Shown here in pieces: positions 11,111-23,038 of a DNA stretch of 64,000 bases; within the stretch, counting starts at the first letter, position 1, and each line of letters opens with the position of its first letter. The notes under the pieces were generated by a model, which saw nothing but the letters and a program-made list of their open reading frames with translations, had not been told where the DNA came from and did not search any database. The stretch is from Porphyra umbilicalis (Eukaryota; Rhodophyta; Bangiophyceae; Bangiales; Bangiaceae), in contig KV919038.1 in the NCBI GenBank assembly GCA_002049455.2, positions 1 to 64,000 on the forward strand, in the 5' to 3' direction. Made by a program: the position numbers and the translations under genes.

Positions 11111-14100
11111 AACGCTGGGATTCACGGCCGGACCGGCGGACCCGTCTCTGAGACGCCGTGTGGCGGGGGGGGGGGAGGCACACCCCACGGCGTGCTCGTG
11201 TCCGACGGCCAGTCCGACAGTCCAGGGGGAGCGATGTAGTTGCTCCCCCTCAACCCAGACGGCCTCAACTTAGTGGACGGGCGGGGTGCGAACAAGAAAG
11301 AGACACAAGATACACGAGCGCGGGGCGGTGCGGGGTTCAACCACTGGCTGTGCTCCCCGCAGTGGCAGCAGCACGTATGGGCCATGCGGATGATGGAAGT
11401 CCCCCTTCCGATATCAATTAGGCGTCCGACGCGCCCAAATTTTCACCGCGGCCCGCGTCTGATCCTGTCCGACGCGTCCGACCGACCGTGAATACCCTTA
11501 TGTCGCCTTCCACCACACGAAGGAGCTGTGTGGATAGCGAAAAGAGCGCATGTAGCTCGAGATGCTTCGCAGACGAGGGGCAAATGAGTTGTTGAGGAAC
11601 CTCTACGGTCATGAGACACAGTGGGTTGCTAAAACAAGACTTTAGGCGGGGGTCAAGGATAGAGCAGGGGAAAGGGAGGGGGGGAGGCGGGGGGGGAAGG
11701 CTCCAGGCCAAGGACAGACGTGGGGACGGGGGGCGCACGGGTGTGGGAGGAAGGGGGGCGGATGGGAAGGAGGGAAGGTGGGTTCGAAGGGCTCAGGGGC
11801 TATCAGATGGACGATAGAATAATTAGTAAGCCTGTGCTGGTACGTAGGTAACTGGGACAGGGTTGTGCTGTGGTGACATGAAGGGCGGGGGATGGGGGGA
11901 GCGATGGGCATCCCTGAAAAACTCGCCCAGTACAATGCGCCCACGAAACTCGGGCTCCAGAGCCTCGCTCATGTGCTGACCACACCTCTTCGTCGACCTT
12001 GGCCGAGAAATCGGCCCATATAGCCACTACGGGGCTCCGGGGCGGATCGGAGTGACTCCACATCAGGATCCCTGCGGTGAACGCGGGTGGGAGCAAGACG
12101 CTCCGCTCGGAAATCACTGGAAGGGCTCTGTGGACGCGGAATTGCACCGATCTGGCCATGTACTTTTTCCTGATCTTTTCCAGGGAAACACGCTGTTCAC
12201 GTCCAAGAGTGCTCCGTTTGAGGCGCACAAGGCATCGTTGGAGAGCTGGTGCGTTCACGAGTCCAGTGGTGTGACTCAGACTACGCTGATATGCTCTGTT
12301 TATTTTATATTGAAAAAGAGTGGACTGCGCCGTAGGTGGTTCCGGAGCATCCCCAGGAACCCGATTCCATTTGTAAAAACTTTGGATTTCCCACACAAGC
12401 CCGATTTGCTAAGAACTGGTACAAGTGTCAAGAACTGGTGACAGACGGATATCGACGACCCCGGCGTCCTGAGCAACCCTATTCTGGATGGGCTTCGGAG
12501 GTAGTCTCGTCACTCTTGGCATTACAGTATTCAGTAGCGCTCCTATGTATGCGAGGGGCGTGGGTCGAGACCAGGACCGCGAGTACGGTATTCGGCTCTG
12601 ATGCAGCCACTGAGTTTTGTCAGACAGTACGACAGACTTTCAAATATCCAAGCATGAGTATCTGCCGAATCTGGCGGAGTGGGTATCCAGGGAAAATACC
12701 CTTGAAATTCTTTGCTGTCGGTATCCATCGTCGCGATTAGGAACCACGCTACTTGGGAACTTACCCTGGCGGTGTTCAGATTGGTGCCAGTACGTCTGAA
12801 ATGGCTGTACTGGGCCATATTCGACCCCGCTTTGCCACAGTGTCTGCACTATCTGTATAGATGGCATATTCGCAGTTTAGAGTAACAGTACGCGGCCAGC
12901 ACGGTTCTGACACTGTTCAACGACATGTCTGGGAGCCGTCCCCCCTACCTCTCACATCTCCAATTGGGGGCATCACCGCACCTGCTGAAACAAGTCACGT
13001 GGCCCCCCTTGGTGCCACGATTGCGAGCGTGCCTGGGCTGGATTCGTATTCAAGCAGCGGTTTTATACGTGATGCCAGATGGAGAGCTGTCGTACAGGTC
13101 CACACCAGCTGAATACTTTGTAGAAAACAGCGTCTTTTATGGTTCTCTAGCACCTCCTGGCCGGGGGTATTGCACCCTCTTCCTTGCCCTCCTCGCACCC
13201 GGCCCTCGCCACCCGCCCCGAGCCGCACTCAAAAGGCCAGAGCAAAGCAAGGACAGAGAGATAAGAACATGCAGCGCCCCCTCCCCCTCGCCGTCCGCAT
13301 CCGCGCCGTCCGCCACGGCTACAGGGGCAGAAAGGGCCGTAGGAGCAAAGGAGGCTGTAGAATCAAATGGTGCAGTAGGAGAAGAATGGACAGTACGGCA
13401 AAAAATGGGCAGCAGGGGGATAAGAGGCAGTAAAGGGGGAAAAGCTGTAGGGAGGAAAGAGGCAGTAGGGGAATAGGGGCAGTAGGGGAAAAGGTGGCAG
13501 CAAAGGCCACATGGACAGAGAGGTTCAAGCGTATCACCGGACGGGCTCGCGTTTACGGGGGGAAAACGGTGGACCAAACATTTTTCAGTGCAATCAGCAT
13601 ACCCCTCTTCTTGTCCTACACCTCCTCACGACACCGGACGTACATGAGAACCTAAAGTAGAAGAAGGGCGAGGGGGGCGTCAACGATGCGTAGCTCGGGT
13701 GCGGCGGGTTCGGTCCGCACTAGAGGATGCCTTCACACCGGCGTGACTCGCGGCCGAACCTTCACGCGCGACGACGCCGGTAGCCGTAAGCGGTTACTGT
13801 CCCGCAGCCGATCGCCGTTGCGGCGCAGGAGGGGGGGGGGGGGGGTGGGTTCGCGAGGGCTGCCGGAGCGTGGGGGGCACGGCCAGGTGGTATTAATGAG
13901 GGCCGAAGGCCCACACGACCGACGCCATTCCCCGAGGAGCTTCTACGTCGGCTGACCCTCCGAAGAGAGACGTACGCAGCACCAATCAGAGATCGCCCGA
14001 CGCAACGGGTAGTCAGAACGTGGCCACAGTGGATCCCACCCTAGCCTATGTTTGTGAGAACAAACGACCATTGACCGCATAAAAGGGCTCACAGTGTGAA

Positions 14101-15643
14101 CAAATGAGGATCCATATCCCCGCCTGAGGCGTGCCGCCCTCCACGCAACTAAAGGTGAGGAGTACTGGGTCCACACATGAGGCTAGGAGCTCTTCACATG
14201 GCGGATGGTTGACAGACTAGCACACTGAAGCATGACATCTTGGCTGACAAGGACCTACAATCGATTTAGGAGCGTTCTTGAGAGGGTTACTTCACTGTCA
14301 ACAAGTGAGATGGGTGGCCATGAGCGCAGTCTGCAAGCCGGTGACGTCAGTTACCACGAGATGTGACCGGCCAAATCATTGCTGACGGCGGGTGTGTGTG
14401 GGGCGTTGACGGAGTGGGGGCGTGGGCGCTCCTGAGCAACTGCGGCGGGTGGGGGGGGGGGTGCGTATCAGGCGTCGATGGAGAGTCCACTGCCGTTGGC
14501 ATTGACGAAGCGGAGGCGTTGGTATGGCCGCAGCCTTGCAAACAGGTGTAGTCACTACGGTGAGATCTGACCTGGGGGATCACTGGGGGTTCAGTGAGGG
14601 CCCCGTCTAGCGCAGCGCAGCGTTCTAGAAATCCAGCGATGAACCGCCGGAGTTGATCCGTGACCAGTCTCGTCGAGGCCTTGCATCGAGGCATTGAATC
14701 GTCTCACGCACGAGAATTGCCTCTCGACCCGGTGAGGCTACATTCGCGATCCGGCGAAACAACATGACGGGGCATCCCGCCGAATCCCACCGCCGTCGGC
14801 GGGGACAGCACCAGGACTGAGGGCGCCACTTGTAGCCTGCGTTTCCACGGGCTAGTGAGAGGCCAGTGGAGCCCGCGCCACCCGAGCATGGATTTCACTT
14901 TCTGGGTACAAATTCTAGGCCGCAGTACGCCCCAGTACACCCTTTGCACACCCCAGTAGTGTGGTACCTTTTTGAGCCGGTGTTTATTCTCCGCGCGGGT
15001 ACGCATATACCTTTTTGCTGGAATTAAAATCCGGAATATGCAGTTAACTTGTGTCATCGGGACGTATTTTGTTGTCAGGCGGCTGACGTGGTCACGGCGC
15101 CCCACCGCAGGATGCTGCCAAGTTGGGTTGCCCAGTTGATTCGCGCGGCCAAGCCAGTTCATCCGATGTTCTGGGTGACCAATACCAGTTCTTAGACTAT
15201 TGCTCATCCCGCCAACCTACGCGCCGCACTCTTCCCCCTCCCCATCCTATCCTGTTCCGTTGTCGCCGTTGCTCTCAGTGCCACGCTGAACGAGCCCATT
15301 ACAGCTCTACCTCCCTCCTCGCGCCCCCGCCGAACGCTGTGTCGTCGGTTGGTCATTGGTGTCGTGTGCTGTACCCACGCTGGTCTTTGCCTTGTTGTCG
15401 TCATTCGTCTACTACACCGCATATGGTTGTGGTATCATCGCTCATCATCACGTCCAGCCGCATGGTATGATACATGCTTGTGTGTGTTCGTGGGTGATAC
15501 GTTTGGAGGTGATGTGTGGACGTCGCTCGAGCTGCCAGTACATTGATGCTGTCTGTGAGCAGCGCGTTTGACACGAGCATCTGTTGCGCTAGTGTCCTGC
15601 ACCGATGGGCGAAAGATGGAAGGGGGGTGTCGCGTGCTTTTCA
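11111..15643. other. Lower-GC, gene-poor stretch, probably old transposon sequence
   Basis: GC falls to a mixed composition, especially 12.0-13.1 kb and 14.1-15.6 kb, unlike the coding parts. Open frames are short and unrelated to any family I know; I saw no reverse transcriptase YxDD box, integrase or tyrosine-recombinase motif. A transposon graveyard is likely from its position next to the hAT remnant, but that is inference. Confidence 0.35.
13290..13510. repeat. Purine-rich degenerate short repeat
   Basis: The plus strand is strongly purine-biased and repeats variants of GGCAGTAGGGG(A/G)A(A) with GTAGGAG, GTAGGGAGG and GGGGAAAA words, most regularly from about 13425 to 13495. It is imperfect and short, and has no visible coding role. 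Confidence 0.45.
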
Positions 15644-16294
15644 TCACCTTGGCCGGGTGGCCAGGTGCTTCTCTGTTTTTCTTGCTAGTGCGTCATGCAG
15701 CACGATGTACTGCGCCGCGTTTGCGCCTGTCAAGCGGGAGCGAGCCTTGGAGATGGTCCTTCCAGCCTTAGACAAAACACGCTCAGAGGTCACGCTGGTT
15801 GCCGGGATAGATAGCAGATACCTGGCCCCCAGCGCCACACGAGGGAAATGCATCTCGATGTCTCGCCACCAATCGAGTGCCGTGCCGCCTGCCTCCTGGT
15901 CGACCACCCGGCCGAGGTAGGCGCTCCACTCCACCTCCAGAGGAGCCCCACCCCTCAAACCAGCACCCACCCGCGAGCCCGTGCTCTCGGTCGCCCCACC
16001 CGGCGGCGCCATGGACTCCCGCAAGCAACTCTCAAACGTCCGCCGGCGCTTGATGGCGGGAGCGCCGTCTTCGTTGACCGGTGTTGGTGGCGGCTCTGCC
16101 GACGCTGAGGGCGCCCGCGCCACCATCGAACGAATAGTTTGAAGCGCCGTTGGGGCACGAGCAGCAGCCGCGGCCGCGGCACGAGAAACAAGCGGAAGCA
16201 GGCCACATCTCGGCGAGGGGTTGACAACGACGCCCCCAACAAGCAGGGGACGCCCGCCGGAGGATGACGATGGGGTGGACGACCCCCCCGTCAT
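15644..16294 (-). pseudogene. hAT-family transposase, C-terminal remnant
   Basis: A 216-residue open frame whose last third is the hAT dimerisation domain (hATC): LDWWRDIEMHFPRV, LLSIPATSVTSERVLSKAG and SRLTGANAAQYIVLHDAL match the W-W, P-as-S-ER-FS and R--L- signatures of that domain. hAT transposases are usually 600-800 residues with a BED zinc finger and an RNase H-like core upstream; neither is visible on the minus strand beyond 16294, so this is a truncated copy, or an exon whose partners lie undetected further right. A T-rich tract lies just upstream of the ATG on the minus strand. Termini and the 8-bp target duplication were not found. Confidence 0.75.
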
Positions 16295-17839
16295 ACCAGC
16301 GTATAGAAAAGAAAAAAACTAAAGAAGAAAAGGAGAAAAGAACGATAGGAGCACAAAAACTCAGCCACATGCAATGGCGAGGTAAGAAGAGAGTCGGGCA
16401 AGACCGCAGAGAAGGTGGGCACTCGAACGAAAGAAAACTTGACGTAATATTTGGTCGGGCAGCGTGGGTTGCGCGGTGAGGAGGGGGGGGGATGAGTGTA
16501 GTGTGAGACGCGCGGGAAAGGCGGGGGGGGGGTGAGGGTAGGGTGAGACTGAGGATAGAAATGGACGAGAGCCGGCGTCCAGGCCGACGACGCGCGTCGG
16601 TAAGGGAGATGGCGGTACCTCGAGTGGAGTCTCTGGGGGGGTACCCGTTGGATGTGGACACACACAGGACACTGTGGACGCACCTCCACAGCAGCCGCCG
16701 AACAGTCCCCCGTGGATTTTAAGAATCAGCCGCAACTGTCAGACATGAGAAAATAGCTGGATTCAATTGTGGAGCAAAACGAGAACTTTTTTTTTGGTCC
16801 AATCAGCCCTTCAGCTGGGCTGCGCAGATCAGACACAGGCCACAACGCGGTGCCCGTGTATGCATATGACTGGATTGCTAGTCAGAGGTACGAGATATTC
16901 AGCGAATAACCCGGAGTGGGGGGCTTCACCCGTCCTCGTCGTCATTATCGGGGCCCACCATGCCGCCGGCATCTTAACCAAGAATCGCGAATGCGGGACC
17001 CCAGTGACACTGTCTGGCGCGGAGCCGCCTCCTTGGCCAGAGCAGCTCGCATTTGCAGCACCACCTCGGTCATGTCGGTCGACCGGTCGGTCTCGAGTTC
17101 GCTGCAATCCGTACATGACAGCCTCACTGCAACCAGTCTAAAAGGTGCCCATGAACCTGAATTTGAACACGAGTAAAACACGCCTCATGTTGGGGAAGGT
17201 GTGGTCGCGTGACACGCCATAGACACGCGATAAAGCACGCTCTGGGCGAGTCCGTGAACACTCCTTGGGCTTGTTGTACAACCCTAGACGACGATTACGT
17301 TGGCTCCGGCTCGGGCTCTGAATTCTTGGCTCTGCCACGTCGCAGGACGGAAATTGTTAGACCGTACTAATTTGAAAGAACTTTTTGCGGAGAGAACATA
17401 CCATTGGGCGGGTGTCGCCCTGCCACGCAACGGAAGCGTCGGAGTTGGACTGTCGCGAGATTGAAACCCTTATGCTGTGGTGCGGCCCATGAACCAATGG
17501 GAACCTCATCCTCTGCTGATGAGTGCTGCCAGGAGCCCCACGAAAGCCCGGTCTCGGCACGCCCCTTACGCTGACGGGGCTCGCGTCTGTGTCAGCTGCA
17601 TCTCGCCCGCCTCTCTCGAAGAGAAGCGGCAGACCCTCTTCCACTGCGTGCCCCGTCGGGCACGGGCCTTCTGAGCCGCACCCCCGCCCGGCTGCCCTTG
17701 TCGTGCCGAACTTCTCCCCAGCTGGGCAGCTGCAGCCGTGTTCCATCCCCCCCGCCCGCGCGATTTCCTTGCGTCTCACGACCGACGACAGTCGGTCGAC
17801 AACTCCCTTCCAACTGACGAGCGCCTCTGCACGTGGGCC
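16295..17839. other. Intergenic, no supported gene
   Basis: Mixed composition with A- and G-rich tracts (16300-16560). Open frames on both strands are short or overlapping. It could hold the missing 5' part of the hAT element, but no BED or catalytic motifs were seen. Confidence 0.35.
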
Positions 17840-18463
17840 ATGTCGTTGCCGCACGAGGCGGTCGGCGAGATGCTCGGCAAGCGCGAACGCCCAAAGCAGG
17901 GGGCTGGCCCCGCCGGCCCGGTGGCGCCCCTCCCGCCGGCGGCACTCCTCACTGACGCTGCTATCGAGCGCCTGCGGCAGCTCCTCAACGCCCTGACGGC
18001 GGCGCAGCTGGCCGACATGCTGGTGAACGCCCTTCAGTTCGGCGCCTTGACCGAGGGCGGCCTTCTCGGCAGCATATCCGTCCCCGACCTCCGCGCCGTT
18101 GGCAAGGAACTTGGCACCGTCAACTGCGCCATCACCCGCTGGATGCCAAACTCCCGCTGGGGCTCCTCCACCGACACCTATGCGTACCGGCGCGCATCGT
18201 CGGCGGTAGCCGCCTTCAAGCGGCTCCTCTCGTCGCACGCCAAAGCGGTCGAGGCGTCGGGTCACTGGCCGTCGGTGTTTAGGTTTTGTGACCTGGTCTT
18301 CAAGGAGCTCAACACCACCATCACCTGGGACAGTCCGTCGCACAAGACGTGGCAGACGAGGACCGCCAAGATGCTCGATGGCCTCACCCTCAAGGCTGCC
18401 AAGGCGATGACCAACGAGCCGACCACGGGGGTGGAAGCGTTCGAGACGCTCGTGAAAGAGTAG
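17840..18463 (+). CDS. Hypothetical protein, possibly transposon-borne
   Basis: Not recognised. A 207-residue frame from ATG 17840 to TAG 18463 with normal amino-acid balance, unlike the Arg/Pro shadow frames around it. It has an N-terminal low-complexity Ala/Pro part (residues about 15-40), two amphipathic helices (IERLRQLLNALTAAQLADML and a following LGSISVPDLRAVGKEL segment), and an aromatic/basic C-terminal half (ITRWMPNSRWGSS, WPSVFRFCDLVF). No zinc knuckle, protease or HTH motif is evident. A longer minus-strand frame covers the same bases but is rich in Gly/Arg/Val and looks like its shadow. The position just upstream of a decayed DNA transposon suggests it may be an accessory ORF, but that is speculative. 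Confidence 0.4.
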   Translation: MSLPHEAVGEMLGKRERPKQGAGPAGPVAPLPPAALLTDAAIERLRQLLNALTAAQLADMLVNALQFGALTEGGLLGSISVPDLRAVGKELGTVNCAITRWMPNSRWGSSTDTYAYRRASSAVAAFKRLLSSHAKAVEASGHWPSVFRFCDLVFKELNTTITWDSPSHKTWQTRTAKMLDGLTLKAAKAMTNEPTTGVEAFETLVKE

Positions 18464-18712
18464 CCTGTCTGGCATAAATGTCGACCAGCCCCAGAAATGT
18501 CGACCACATTACAGTAACCACCGTGCCGCAGGGTTGACTGCAAAGAACAGCGATTGACTTCGCAGTGCGAGTGTTGGCCGTCGCAGATCTCCCGTGCCCT
18601 TTCTTCCAACCTTTTACTTCGATTCGTACTGCGCTCTCACCGGCCGTTATCACCCTCATTACAGCCGGCTCCTCGTCGGCATCCATTCTTTTTTTTTCAA
18701 CACCCCCCGATC
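18464..18712. other. Spacer between hypothetical ORF and transposon
   Basis: Short non-coding spacer ending in a T-rich tract and a CACCCCCCGATC context just before ATG 18713. Nothing else is visible. Confidence 0.3.
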
Positions 18713-19405
18713 ATGGCGCCTCCCTCTTATGTGGGCTCAACCGCAGCCGAGGCCACCCCCGGTCGCTCCAAGTGGGGCACACGACTGACGACTGAGATGC
18801 GGGAGAATCTGGCGGCCGCTCGGGATGAGGTTGGGACCGACAGCGTGGCCTAGCTATTGACTGCCACCGGTGCCTCTTGCTCCAACGTGCGGACTTGGCT
18901 CCGTTCTCCGGCTGCCCCTGTCAAGCTGGGGCGTCCCTCCTTCTTCTTGAAGAAGAAAGAGAACGGCATTGCCCATTGCATGGCTTCTTGGACGTAGGGC
19001 GGCCATATCCTCACCACTCAGTACGCCTCTGTTCTGTTGCGTCAGTGTATTGGGGACGTGGGGCGGGTGGAAGAGGCCGAGCTTCAATTTGTTAGGGGTG
19101 GCATGCCCGGCCGGTCGTACTTTGAACTTTTACTGCATCGCCACCCGCAGCTCCTTCGGGTGAGGTCGGTGGGTATTGAGAGTGTACGAGCACATGCCTT
19201 AACACCCGAGGCTGTGGCCAAGTTTTTTGCTGCGTACCGTTCTCTCTGTCGTGAGTTTAACAATTCCCGGGCTGGGGGCAGGGACTTGTGGGATCCGCTG
19301 AGGTTCGGACGTTCAACCGTGTTGACGGCGGGGGCTGCACCACTGGTTCGTCCTCCGCAGTGGCCGCCCGCATGGCTGGCGAGTGTGGAGCTGCCACCAC
19401 GCTAA
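18713..19405 (+). pseudogene. HTH/CENP-B-like transposase DNA-binding region, broken
   Basis: From ATG 18713 (MAPPSYVGSTAAEA) the frame meets stops at 18851-18853 and again near 18995. The same frame then reads TGASCSNVRTWLRSP and KLGRPSFFLKKKENGIAHCM, typical of an HTH followed by a G-R-P linker, and further on a GGMPGRSYFELLLHRHPQLL segment. The latter matches the CENP-B/Tc5-type 'GxPGxxWxxxFLxRHPxL' motif and is followed by ALTPEAVAKFF. A frame change follows near 19300, where VRTFN(R)VDGGG in the next frame resembles the first Asp motif of a DDE_1 nuclease. Multiple stops mean no functional product. Confidence 0.5.
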
Positions 19406-19419
19406 CGCTACTGCCGGGT

Positions 19420-21632
19420 CACGGACGCACCGCCTCGACTGCACCGGCGCCGGCAGCCGCGCAGCAGCCGCGTCCAATCGATCCCGACCGACGCATACCG
19501 CTTGCCCCCGATGTTGGGGCAAGTCCGCCCCCGTCAACTTTGGCGACGGAACCTCCGCAAGACGCAGACTGCCAGCAATTCCTGGAAGGTATTCTGAATG
19601 GTAAGTACGATGCGCAGAGGGACGAGGCCCTGCTTGAAGTCATTGCCAACGCAATTCTCTTGCGTGGCGACCGCCCAGAGATCCGACTGCGGCACAAGAA
19701 CGGGCGCGTGTGCGCCTACTCCCGGCAGCTATCGCCGCGTGAGGCCTTGTTCAATGTGAGCCAAGCGAGCAAGCGCAAAGCTACCGCTCGCAGACTGGTG
19801 CGGGACGGGTGTGGGGTGGCAGCGAGACTGCAGCGCGGTAGGACGCCGCCCTCAGGCGGTCCTGTGCGTCTATTTGTGTCGGAGCAGGTGGGCCTGATGG
19901 CGGCTCTTTCCATGAGCCGCGTCGGCTTCAACCGCTGGCGTTTGGCGATTGGGGGGGCACGCAGCGGGCTGCCTAGTTTGCCGGTGCTGCACGCTGCACG
20001 GCGGGAGATGTATTCCCTCCCGGGTAAGCAGGTCATCGTGACGAGGTCTGGCGCCCACTTGGCGTCCCTGACTGCAGCGATTCAGGAGAGGGTGACCGCC
20101 CTCTGCGACGCCGACCTCTCGTCGAGCGGCCTGTGTGCGACGCCCTGGCTATGCCCAACGAGGCGGGTACGGCGGCGGCCATTGTCGCCCACCCCGGCTC
20201 TCCTCCCTCAACCGAGCAGGACGTGCACGTCACCCTCGGCCTGGACAAAGGAGGGGATCCGGAGACGGTCAAGATTGTGGCTACAACTATCAACCATCCC
20301 CACCCCAACAGCCCGTTTCACACCATTTTGGTGAGTGCCTGTCCTTGCGAAAAGGACAACTACGAGGAGCTCGCTTCAATGTTGGTGACCCATCTGCCAC
20401 AAGTGAGCGCGCTGCTGCGAGACGGGGTTCTGGTGCGCGGCGTGCGCCGCCCAGTGCGGCTGATGCTCGGGTGCGACTACGCTGCCCAATGCAACGTGGT
20501 TGGTCACAATGGATCCACAGCGACGCAACCTTGCTTGAGCTGCAAGCGTACCCGGTGGCCCAGCAAGCAGCAGGCGGTGCTGGACGCCATCTATGGCACC
20601 CTGCAGGACGTCACTGGCGGGCAACACCTCCGACAGGCGACGCACTTCGCGGATCGGAAGGTCATTGCCGGCGGCACGCCGGCGGTTGGCGAGCCCGGCA
20701 CGCCTGAGCACCACTGCTCGGTGGTGCGGAGTCCCCTGCTCGTCATAAATCCGCGGCAAATTGTACCAATTCCACTCCACACCACCCAAGGAATTAATCG
20801 TCAATTCCTGCGACTTGCGATCGAGATGGTGATGGTGGGCCGCAGCGCGACTGACGGCGCAGCGGACGGGCGGCGGTCGGGCGCCGCTTTTGCCCTCGAG
20901 CTGGTCAAGCTGCTCCACGAGAAGGTACGAGTGAAGCCGATGTCCTACCACGGCAGCCTGTTCGTCGGCCGTGATTGCCACACGATTGGTGACAACAGTG
21001 CGGTCGTCTGCGATGCACTCGTGGGCAAGGCCTCGCAGGCGCACCTGCCTGCGTACAAACAGGCGTGGTGCCTGTGGAACAGAGCTCGCAAGACACTCAA
21101 CCGTGCGTGCATCATTCCCGCCCAAGAGGCGGCCCAATTCCGGACGGATGCAGCCGCAATGGTCACCCTGCTGAACGGCAGCTTTCCCTGGCTCTCCATC
21201 TCGCCCAAGCTACACATTTTCATGTTTCACGCTCCAGATTTTTTGGACGCGTTTGGAAGCATCGGGCTGTACGGGTAGCAAGGGCTGGAAGCGTGGCACG
21301 ACCGATACGGACAGCACGCGGCCAAGTACCGCGGCGCGACTGAGATGGAGCGCGCCGCGGCTTTCGTGCCCGCAATGGCTCTGGCACGCGAAGTGGGACC
21401 GGACGTGCTGACCCGTTACTCGCCGAAGCGCACTCCCGCTGCGGCAGGAGTGCGAAAATCACGAAAGATTGGAGACAAGCGGCGTCGTGAGAACATGCCT
21501 TACCTGCCAGTTTGTGAAGCGGAGGCCCGCACGGCGGAAAAGAAGCGCAAGCAGTGGGCGGCGGGGATTTCTAGCGAGGCGGCCACGACCGTTGGTGCGT
21601 ATATCAAGAGACAGATAGAAAGTTCTGTGTGA
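19420..21632 (+). pseudogene. Large RNase H-like transposase with frame change and a stop at a conserved Glu
   Basis: Frame 1 from about 19420 to about 20110 (DADCQQFLEG, LSMSRVGFNRWRLA, LPSLPVLHAARREM) continues in frame 0 from about 20133 to 21632. Frame 0 has a first acidic motif (VTLGLDKGGDPETVK), a second one with zinc-type cysteines (MLGCDYAAQC...QPCLSCKRT) and PKLHIFMFHAPDFL. Family members then read G-E-Q-G-x-E-x-x-H; here it is GLYG-TAG-QGLEAWHDRYG, with TAG at 21276-21278 where the Glu codon GAG is expected. After the stop the frame stays open to 21632 with a basic tail (KKRKQWAAG). One frame change and one nonsense codon make it inactive as read. I assign it to the KDZ-like or a related group only tentatively, from remembered family patterns. 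Confidence 0.55.
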
Positions 21633-22397
21633 GAATAAATGGGTCTTTGAGAGTCTTCGAATGCCACCAGCGCACACATGTAGCCACCCGAAAGATCACT
21701 CACTGTAGGCCACCTACACATGCAGCACAGAGGACCTGTACGCGACAAGGCACACATGCACACTTATGTTTTCCAAGTGGTGCAAGGGAAGCCCCCAGAA
21801 ATGGGGACCTGGGCAGCATGCAACCCCATACCACTTGGCATCGGAGATGTGTCAAGAAAGTCCGAAGAGGAATCCTCATAGCGACGACTGTAGGTTTCAG
21901 TTTGGGGCGCTTGTGCGGAAAAATGGCAGCTACGGGGTGCCTCTAGAGTATTCTGGAGACGGAGTAGCAAAAACGCTGGCGAGAGAGAAGATAGGCCACG
22001 AGCTCTACCTGGTGAGCTTTTCTGCCTATGACGGGCCGGCATGTGGGTAGGAAGTGGTCAAGGCCTAGATTATCCGGCAGAATCGTGCTCTGCACACCCT
22101 GTTTGAGTGGCCTGGTATAGGGGGAGCTCCCAGTCTTGCTTCTCTCGGGAGCCGGCGACTCCCCCTTACGCCTGAGCAGGGGTCAGGTGGAGCCTGTCCG
22201 AAGTTCCTTGCTTCTGGCACCAGGTCATTGTCCACGTTGCATTCTGCGCGGGAAAGTGGAAGCCTGATCTGACACTTACCCTTTCGGCCAATGAGCTGTC
22301 CCATTTGAAGCACCAGCCAACCCGGTGCGACAACCCTGTTGAAAACCCAGAAGAGCAGGTACACTGGCCCTTAACTGGTGTCCATTCTACTGCTCCC
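21633..22397. other. Intergenic between transposons
   Basis: Mixed composition; short frames only. It ends at the direct repeat that may mark the left end of the Harbinger element. No gene was recognised. Confidence 0.4.
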
Positions 22398-22413
22398 GAG
22401 GCTCAAATGAGGC
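22398..22413 (+). repeat. Left copy of the 16-bp flanking repeat
   Basis: GAGGCTCAAATGAGGC, identical to 26748-26763. The core CTCA-AA-TGAG is nearly self-complementary, so the motif reads almost the same on either strand. Confidence 0.6.
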
Positions 22414-23038
22414 TCCCTCTCATATGGCCTGGAAACGCGGCCTTTTTGGGGTCTCTGGGGCACCCCCTCCGAGTTTTCATCGTACACAGCCGCCGAGTTG
22501 GCCCGTAAGTGAGTGGAATGCGCTGAACCCAGATCTATTCTCAGAAAGAGCAGCCGAGGCCGGAACCTGAGGCTGATTTACGGTTTCCTGTTGCTAAGAA
22601 CCTTGCTCAGAAACCGGCTCAGCCACAGAATCCCGGACATACCTACTTAGGATCGACTTGATCCACGGCGTCTGCCGCAATGAGAAAGCAGTTGTCGGGA
22701 ATGTCATGCAAACAGGCGACCACCACAACACGCTCGCGCCAAGGTGAGTTGGCGTTCCCCTGCGGTCACTTGCCCGCTTTTTTCTCGTCACGAGTACGCC
22801 CCGCCTTGCGAGCCGACCGCACACGCGGCTTGGGGCGCCACGTTTATATGCGTCGGTCGATGACCACCCACCCGGGTGTTGGCGGCTCTTACGCCACAAG
22901 CTGCCGAGGCCCACCCGTGCCACAGCCATTCACCTCGACCCCCTACACCGCGGTTTGTTGCCGTCACAGTCTCCCCACCCTATCCCTTTCCGCTCCCACC
23001 CTCCCCCCGCCCGGCCATCCAAGTATCGAACACCTGAT

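Larger units (their letters stand above)
18713..21632 (+). mobile_element. Decayed DNA transposon(s)
   Basis: Two adjoining transposase-like reading regions, 18713 to about 19405 and about 19420-21632, all on the plus strand with several stops and frame changes. The first resembles the DNA-binding half of pogo/Tigger-like transposases; the second resembles a large RNase H-fold transposase family found in protists and cnidarians. They could be one chimeric element or two nested ones. Terminal repeats were not found. Confidence 0.55.

Noticed and set aside
11111-15643. LTR retrotransposon in the lower-GC stretch
   Set aside because: No reverse transcriptase, protease or integrase motif in any frame, and no long terminal repeats noticed by eye.
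17357-18475. A 372-codon minus-strand frame
   Set aside because: Opposite a better-balanced plus-strand frame; rich in Gly/Val/Arg with no domain, typical of a shadow.
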